Positions 58,755-64,000 of a stretch of DNA of 64,000 bases are shown one piece after another. The DNA is taken from NCBI GenBank assembly GCA_964449565.1, contig CAYUZB010000005.1:13940-77939 (forward strand), read 5' to 3'. The stretch's first letter is position 1. Every line of letters starts with the position of its first letter. The position numbers and the translations under genes were made by a program. The notes under the pieces are model-generated. The model was not told the origin of the DNA. It ran no database searches and worked only from the letters and a program-made list of their open reading frames with translations. Source of the stretch: Granulosicoccus sp964449565. GTDB lineage: Bacteria; Pseudomonadota; Gammaproteobacteria; Granulosicoccales; Granulosicoccaceae.

Positions 58755-59749
58755 GTCAGTCCGTGGAGATCCGTGCAAGGGAAGTCGTTGCTATCGCTGT
58801 CGGCGGTTCCGAAGTGCTCGAAGTCAGAGACCTGGTGCCTGCAGACCCCGGGCAAGGGCAGATTCGTATCCGGCATACGGCGATCGGGGTAAATTTCATT
58901 GACGTGTATTTCCGTACCGGGCTTTATCCCTGGCCTGTTGATAGTGATCTGGTGCTCGGTTCAGAGGCCGCGGGTGTCGTTGATGCCGTGGGTGATGGCG
59001 TGACCGAGTTTTCAGTGGGTGATCGGGTGGTTTATACCGTTGCCAATGGGGCATACGCTACCCATCGGCTCGTTGATGCTGCGATGGTGGTTGCACTGCC
59101 TGACAGTATCGATGACGAGACCGCCGCCGCGGTGATGTTGAAGGGACTGACCGCCAGTTACTTGTTACATGACAGCTATCGCGTCAAGGCTGGCGATACC
59201 ATACTTTTTCATGCGGCAGCGGGCGGTGTGGGATCTCTTGCCGGGCAGTGGTTGAAAGCCAAGGGCGCCAAGGTGATTGGTACTGCAGGCGGAGGCAGTA
59301 AGTGTGCACTTGCCATGAACAATGGATATGACCATGTTATCGATTACCTTGTCGAGGATGTAGCAGCTCGGGTGATGGAGATAACCGGTGGCGCAGGTGT
59401 TGATGCGGTATATGACAGCGTTGGTGTGGATACCGTCATGACTTCCTTGAAGTGTTTGAAGCAGTTTGGCACCTTGATTTGCTTCGGCCAGTCATCAGGG
59501 CCGGCACTGGATTTCAAGATCAGCGATCTGGCCGCTGGTTCTTTTCATTTGACGCGACCCATTCTGTTTCATTTTGTGGCGAAGCGAACATGGCTCGAAC
59601 TGTCTGCCAGGGACTTGTTCAAACTGATTGCTGATGGTGTTATCAACGTACCGATCAATCAGCGTTTTGCACTGGAAAACGTGAGGGATGCCCATGATGC
59701 TCTGGAGGGACGGACGACGACTGGCTGCACCGTGCTGACGGTTACTTGA
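58751..59749 (+). CDS. quinone oxidoreductase (zeta-crystallin type MDR)
   Basis: 332 residues, GTG start overlapping the previous stop. RIRHTAIGVNFIDVYFRTGLY and VLGSEAAGVVDAVGDGV match the NADPH:quinone reductase (Qor) group, AAAGGVGSLAGQWLKAKG is the NADPH-binding loop, and no zinc-ligand Cys cluster is present, as expected. It reduces quinones or related electrophiles by NADPH. Probably in an operon with the AhpD-like gene. Confidence 0.9.
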   Translation: MSQSVEIRAREVVAIAVGGSEVLEVRDLVPADPGQGQIRIRHTAIGVNFIDVYFRTGLYPWPVDSDLVLGSEAAGVVDAVGDGVTEFSVGDRVVYTVANGAYATHRLVDAAMVVALPDSIDDETAAAVMLKGLTASYLLHDSYRVKAGDTILFHAAAGGVGSLAGQWLKAKGAKVIGTAGGGSKCALAMNNGYDHVIDYLVEDVAARVMEITGGAGVDAVYDSVGVDTVMTSLKCLKQFGTLICFGQSSGPALDFKISDLAAGSFHLTRPILFHFVAKRTWLELSARDLFKLIADGVINVPINQRFALENVRDAHDALEGRTTTGCTVLTVT

Positions 59750-59973
59750 ATCACGGCGTTAAATCACGGCGTCGGCCTGAATATCTGCTAGTGCTGCGAC
59801 TTCGGCAGGCTGATGTTGCCCAGCAGCTTATTGCCTTGTCGCCATGCTCGCGTTTTTTTTGTTCTGTCGGCTGGCAATACGTCATACTGGACTGGACGAC
59901 CTGGCAGTGGCTTACACTACGATTTTGCTTTCACGCGCATTTACGTTCTTAAACTCAGATTGAATATCGACCT

Positions 59974-60954
59974 ATGCTCGACATGACACACAGTGATGCC
60001 TCAAAAAACGCCGCACTTCCTGACAGTGAAGTATCCGTACGCGATGTCTTCGGGCTCGATACAGACATAAAGGTGCCCGCATACAGTGAACCTACAGAAC
60101 GGGTTCCACTGCTGGATCCCGATTATCTCTTTGACTATGCAACGACGATGGCAATTCTGTCAGGGTTTGCCAAAGACTGGCGGGTCCTGATATCGGGGTT
60201 TCATGGAACCGGTAAATCCACCCACATCGAGCAGGTCGCTGCACGATTGAATTGGCCTTGCTTGAGAATCAATCTCGATAGTCACGTCAGCCGGATTGAT
60301 CTGATCGGCAAGGACGCGATTGTGCTCCAGGAGGGTAAGCAGGTCACTGAGTTTCAGGACGGGATTCTGCCTTGGGCGTATCAACGAAATGTTGCTCTTG
60401 TGTTTGATGAATACGATGCGGGTCGCCCGGATGTAATGTTCGTGATCCAGCGGGTGCTTGAGTCAACCGGACAGTTAACCTTGCTTGATCAGAGCCGCGT
60501 GTTGAAACCGCATCCGGCATTTCGGTTTTTCGCGACAGCCAATACAGTAGGCTTGGGTGATACCACGGGTCTTTATCATGGCACTCAGCAGATCAATCAA
60601 GCGCAAATGGACCGTTGGTCTGTGACCACTGTATTGAATTACATGCCGCAAGAGCGCGAAATTGAGGTGGTTCTGGCCAAGGCCCCGCATTTGCAAAATG
60701 ATGATGGGCGCAAGCTGGTTACGCAAATGGTGTCCCTGGCCTCCTTGACGCGCAATGCGTTCAAGAATGGCGATCTGGCAACTGTCATGAGTCCGCGTAC
60801 GGTAATTACCTGGACACAGAACCTGACTTTCTTCAAGGACACGGCACTTTCTTTTGAGCTTGTCTTCCTGAATAAATGTGACCCGGCTGAGCGAGCCTTG
60901 ATTGGTGAATTGTATCAACGGGTCTTTGGCGAAGAGCTTGGCGATCATCCCTAA
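59974..60954 (+). CDS. cobS: cobaltochelatase AAA+ subunit CobS
   Basis: 326 residues. Walker A is ISGFHGTGKSTHIEQVAARL, Walker B VALVFDEYDAGRPDVMFVIQRVLE (as VALVFDEYDAG), with sensor-1 FRFFATANTVG. The N-terminus up to PLLDPDYLFDYAT is also typical of CobS. In the aerobic B12 pathway CobS, CobT and CobN insert cobalt into hydrogenobyrinic acid diamide. CobT follows after 38 bp, but no cobN is in the window. ATG 59983 is another possible start. Other CobS-like proteins act as general metallochaperone ATPases. Confidence 0.9.
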   Translation: MLDMTHSDASKNAALPDSEVSVRDVFGLDTDIKVPAYSEPTERVPLLDPDYLFDYATTMAILSGFAKDWRVLISGFHGTGKSTHIEQVAARLNWPCLRINLDSHVSRIDLIGKDAIVLQEGKQVTEFQDGILPWAYQRNVALVFDEYDAGRPDVMFVIQRVLESTGQLTLLDQSRVLKPHPAFRFFATANTVGLGDTTGLYHGTQQINQAQMDRWSVTTVLNYMPQEREIEVVLAKAPHLQNDDGRKLVTQMVSLASLTRNAFKNGDLATVMSPRTVITWTQNLTFFKDTALSFELVFLNKCDPAERALIGELYQRVFGEELGDHP

Positions 60955-60992
60955 GTCGCCTGGCTCATTCGCCTAAGGTGTAGGATGCAGTA

Positions 60993-62912
60993 ATGGCAGA
61001 ACATCGCATTGGAGAGGTACAACCCGTTGGCGGGTCGGTCGCTAAGGACAGGTCTGTTGACGAAGCCGTGCTTGGTGCACCTGAATCCGGGCTTGCCGGT
61101 TTTAAGCAGTCGACGGGCGCCTGTGCCCGCGCGATAGCAAGAGACGCTTCAATCGAAATCAGCTTTGACGAGAACGTTGAGCAGGCCGAAGGGACAGTAT
61201 TGCCGGCGATCCAGAATGATGCAAGTGTGCTTGAGCGTATGCAAACTCGTGGACGCAGTGATGCGATCGCCTTGCACAAGCAGTATCACGACGCGCGCAC
61301 GCATGCGCGATTCCAACCAGCGACCGATACCTCACAACGCTTGCACGCCATGGCAGAACAGGTGCGGGTTGAGGTATTGGGTAGCGAGCATTTTGCGGGC
61401 ATTGGACGCAATCTGGATGCAGCTCTTGATGCTCGTTACCAGAGCTTACTTGATGCGATGCAGAGTCCAGTTGTGCAATCTCTTACCGATGGTCAAGTCA
61501 AGCAGCCTCTTATGGGGATAGATCATGCACTTTCACTGTATCTTCGCGAGCAATTGACCGGGCGCAGCTTGCCACCGGCGGCGAATCAAGTGTTGAGTGA
61601 GTGGCGAGAGTGGTTGGATTCGGATGTGTCCGAAAAATTCAAACCCGATGACTTTGATGTACATGATCAGCAAGGTTTTGCCGAGGCCTTGAAACATCTT
61701 CTTCGCTCGCTTGAACTCGACTCGGGTGATGAGAATGATGCGCCGGACGAATTCAGCGACGACACTGAAACGCCAGAGGATACAAATTCATCTGAGGATG
61801 ATGATCAGTTCGGCGATACCGACAGCACGTCCATGCAGGATGATGGAGAGGCCGAGACGACGGAAGATCAAGGCGAATCCGAGGACGGTAGCGATGCGAT
61901 CGAACCTGAAGAAGATATTCCTGAACGGAGCTCCGAACAGCCAGGCAGTGAGTGGCGGGCGACGGTGGGAGAAGGGCTGCGAAAGCAATTAAGCGATTAC
62001 CATATTTTTACCCGAGAGTTTGATGAGGTCATTCGTCCGTTGGACCTTTGCGAAGCGGAGGAACTCGATCGGCTTCGTCAGACTCTGGACTCACATGTAG
62101 GAGACTTGCAGCGCTCCATTGGTCGCTTTGCGAATCGTTTGCAACGGGTGTTGATGGCACAACAACAACGGTCCTGGGATTTTGACCTTGATGAGGGCTT
62201 GCTCGATAGCGCACGCCTGACGCGTGTGCTGACCGACCCCATGAGCCCCCTGACGTTCAAACAGGAGCGGGATACGGATTTTCGCGATACGGTCATCACA
62301 CTGCTACTGGACAACTCAGGCTCGATGCATGGGCGCTCGATTCGAGTGGCTGCCGTGTGCGCCGATATTCTTTCATCGACGCTTGAACGGTGTGGTGTGC
62401 GTGTTGAAGTGTTGGGTTTTACCACTGGTGCCTGGAAAGGTGGGCAGTCACGCGAAAAGTGGGTCAAAGCGGGTTACCCGGCCAATCCGGGGCGGCTCAA
62501 CGATCTGCGCCATATCATTTACAAGTCCGCGGACTCTCCCTGGCGTCAGTCGCGCCGGAATCTCGGATTGATGATGCGCAAGGGTTTGTTGAAAGAGAAT
62601 ATCGACGGAGAGGCATTGCTATGGGCACACTCAAGGCTTCTACAGCGTCCGGAGCAACGCAAGATCCTGATGATGATTTCGGACGGTGCGCCAATAGATG
62701 ACTCGACCTTGTCGACCAATCCAGGACGCTTCCTCGAGAAGCATTTGCGTTTTGTCATCGATCAGCTCGAGCGACAGCAAGAGGTTGAGCTGGTAGCGAT
62801 TGGTATTGGCCATGACGTTCGTCAGTACTACTCACGTGCGACAACCATTCATGATGTTTCGCAACTGGCAGATGTCATGACGAGTCAGTTGGTCGAGTTG
62901 TTTGCGGCTTGA
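60993..62912 (+). CDS. cobT: cobaltochelatase subunit CobT
   Basis: 639 residues. The N-terminal 230 residues match the CobT domain, then comes an acidic, Glu/Asp/Ser-rich linker (about 240-325), and a C-terminal von Willebrand A domain with MIDAS motif LLLDNSGSMHGRSI (about 434). Loss of the MIDAS would abolish complex formation; here it is intact. It forms the chaperone ring with CobS. Length fits the family. It ends ten bases from the convergent DNA glycosylase gene. Confidence 0.92.
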   Translation: MAEHRIGEVQPVGGSVAKDRSVDEAVLGAPESGLAGFKQSTGACARAIARDASIEISFDENVEQAEGTVLPAIQNDASVLERMQTRGRSDAIALHKQYHDARTHARFQPATDTSQRLHAMAEQVRVEVLGSEHFAGIGRNLDAALDARYQSLLDAMQSPVVQSLTDGQVKQPLMGIDHALSLYLREQLTGRSLPPAANQVLSEWREWLDSDVSEKFKPDDFDVHDQQGFAEALKHLLRSLELDSGDENDAPDEFSDDTETPEDTNSSEDDDQFGDTDSTSMQDDGEAETTEDQGESEDGSDAIEPEEDIPERSSEQPGSEWRATVGEGLRKQLSDYHIFTREFDEVIRPLDLCEAEELDRLRQTLDSHVGDLQRSIGRFANRLQRVLMAQQQRSWDFDLDEGLLDSARLTRVLTDPMSPLTFKQERDTDFRDTVITLLLDNSGSMHGRSIRVAAVCADILSSTLERCGVRVEVLGFTTGAWKGGQSREKWVKAGYPANPGRLNDLRHIIYKSADSPWRQSRRNLGLMMRKGLLKENIDGEALLWAHSRLLQRPEQRKILMMISDGAPIDDSTLSTNPGRFLEKHLRFVIDQLERQQEVELVAIGIGHDVRQYYSRATTIHDVSQLADVMTSQLVELFAA

Positions 62913-62921
62913 GTTGCCTGC

Positions 62922-63437
62922 TCAGCTAACGCAATATTGATCCAGGGCTTTGCGCCACTGGGCATATTTTTCTTCCAGCGTCAGTGATGCCATTGCCGGG
63001 CTTGTAGAGGGAAGGCTGTGCATGGCGATGGACGAGTCGATATTGATGTGACGCTTGAACAATTTTTCGGCGGTTTTTCCGTTGAACAAGATCGCTTTGA
63101 TGTGTGGCTTGCCTGTTAGCAGATCGTTGATCGGGTTAGGTAGCTCGGATTGCCTGACGATCTTGCTGTCCAAACTACCCTCGCGATCACATTGGGCCAG
63201 AACATCCCACAGTGCGATGTGGCTGTTTGCCAACAAGGTGGTTCGAGTTTGGTAACTTCTTTTATGAAATAAATCTCTATTGACGGGTTCCTTGAGAATG
63301 TGCGCCAAGGCAATTGGCCAAAAGGCGTTTTGCGGGTGGGCGTAATATTCGACCTTTTCAAGTGATGCCTGACCAGGCATGGTGCCCAGAACCAGAACTC
63401 TGGCGTTGCACCCGATGAGTGGGTCGAACGAATTCAA
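62922..63437 (-). CDS. DNA-deoxyinosine glycosylase (UDG family 6)
   Basis: 171 residues. LVLGTMPGQASLEKVEYYAHPQNAFWPIAL, here as GTMPGQASLEK and YYAHPQNAFWP, is the signature of the hypoxanthine-DNA glycosylase family related to uracil-DNA glycosylases. ILFNGKTAEKLF and the SLPSTSPAMASLTLEEK segment complete the active site. It should remove hypoxanthine from DNA after adenine deamination, possibly also uracil. The start ATG 63437 fits. Confidence 0.85.
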   Translation of the reverse strand: MNSFDPLIGCNARVLVLGTMPGQASLEKVEYYAHPQNAFWPIALAHILKEPVNRDLFHKRSYQTRTTLLANSHIALWDVLAQCDREGSLDSKIVRQSELPNPINDLLTGKPHIKAILFNGKTAEKLFKRHINIDSSIAMHSLPSTSPAMASLTLEEKYAQWRKALDQYCVS

Positions 63438-63690
63438 TGGTTGACACTCAGCGCTTTGGCGTTAGCCTTGAGCCCATCCGCCTTTGCGGCTGATTTCCTG
63501 AGTTTGGCAGCGTGACGGCCAACGGCCGAGAAAGAGAATATATCTGGAGCAACGGTTACAATCATCACTTCATTCTGAGTCTGCAGATGAGCCCACGTTC
63601 AGGGTTTCACGTATCGACCGGCTCGAATTGTCATGGTCGGTGTACGATAGCCACGGTCTCGTTACCAGTCTACAAAAATTTGGAATCACC

Positions 63691-64000
63691 ATGATCGAAA
63701 ATTTAGTTTCCGGCCAACGTGTCGCCTCGAACAGCGGTCGCCAGCAGGACGTCTTCAACCCCGCCACCGGCGAGGTCATAGATACCCTCGGTTTGTCGTC
63801 GACAGCCGAAGTTGATGCGGCGATTGATGCTGCACATGAGGCTCTGCCGGCCTGGGCGAATTTACCGCCTCTTAAACGTGCCGGGATCATGTTCAAGTTC
63901 AACGAGCTACTGACACAGAATGCGGATGCTGTGGCGCGGGAAATTTCGCGTGAACATGGCAAGACGCATGATGATGCGCTGGGCGAAGTGCAGCGTGGGC
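63691..64000 (+). CDS. mmsA: CoA-acylating methylmalonate-semialdehyde dehydrogenase, N-terminal part
   Basis: The first 103 codons of a gene that leaves the window at its right edge. The N-terminus LVSGQRVASNSGRQQDVFNPATGEV, here as FNPATGEVIDTLGL, is typical of aldehyde dehydrogenases, and REHGKTHDDALGEVQRG is the form found in MmsA (EHGKTLPDAxGDVxRG), which oxidises methylmalonate semialdehyde or malonate semialdehyde to acyl-CoA during valine and inositol catabolism. The catalytic Cys lies beyond the window. ATG 63691 begins the conserved region. About 250 bp without a clear gene precede it. Confidence 0.85.
   Translation, partial: MIENLVSGQRVASNSGRQQDVFNPATGEVIDTLGLSSTAEVDAAIDAAHEALPAWANLPPLKRAGIMFKFNELLTQNADAVAREISREHGKTHDDALGEVQRG

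Noticed and set aside
1..64000. tRNA, rRNA, transposase or integrase genes
   Set aside because: None recognised on either strand by eye; a dedicated tRNA scan could still find one in the gaps.

Overview
The window looks like a chromosome segment of a free-living, probably marine, gammaproteobacterium. Supporting signs are the crp gene divergent from a YhfA-type osmC gene, rplM-rpsI, a trpEGDC operon, tmcA, a second-type EF-G, an ECF11-type sigma/ChrR pair, and a Kps-type (ABC-transporter) capsule locus. The genus cannot be told from the sequence alone. There are two scaffold gaps of exactly 100 N (15314-15413 and 30924-31023). No tRNA, rRNA, CRISPR array or insertion sequence was recognised.

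Region 1, 1-16763, is a capsule/exopolysaccharide locus. It holds the C-terminal end of a GT14-like (Core-2/I-branching/xylosyltransferase-type) enzyme, a UDP-glucuronate decarboxylase (UDP-xylose synthase), RmlA, a GT29 sialyltransferase-like protein, a protein of unknown function, a GT4-like glycosyltransferase, KpsC, a GT2 glycosyltransferase, a lipoprotein strongly resembling animal CEMIP/TMEM2 hyaluronan-degrading proteins, a sulfatase lipoprotein, an N-terminal GT14 fragment and KpsS. This is the most unusual part: several families best known from animal glycosaminoglycan metabolism sit inside a bacterial capsule locus.

Region 2, 16770-26710, carries a degenerate GspE/PilB-like ATPase, a Cys-rich lipoprotein, class I fumarase, trpEGDC (with a candidate two-Trp leader peptide), crp, an OsmC-family gene and rplM-rpsI.

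Region 3, 26840-39112, has a giant flavin/Fe-S oxidoreductase, a 37-bp minisatellite broken by a scaffold gap, a dGTPase, NUDIX hydrolase, nitronate monooxygenase-like protein, a dimethylglycine/sarcosine dehydrogenase-like flavoprotein, and rmlC-rmlD-rmlB. The rml genes complete the dTDP-rhamnose pathway begun by rmlA about 34 kb away.

Region 4, 39275-47904, is an ECF sigma/ChrR envelope-lipid stress module: sigma factor, ChrR and a DUF4442 thioesterase on one side; FAD oxidoreductase, DUF1365, cyclopropane-fatty-acid synthase-like and DUF3833 proteins on the other; then a Tat-exported protein and tmcA. Two promoter-like sites of the form (T/A)GATCC-N18-TAAC fit autoregulation and control of the DUF3833 gene.

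Region 5, 48209-64000, contains a fasciclin lipoprotein, an M14 peptidase, AMP nucleosidase, a small two-ATP-grasp plus MFS operon of unknown product, a membrane aspartyl protease, EF-G2, AhpD-like and quinone oxidoreductase genes, cobS-cobT without cobN, a DNA glycosylase, and the start of a methylmalonate-semialdehyde dehydrogenase gene that runs off the end.
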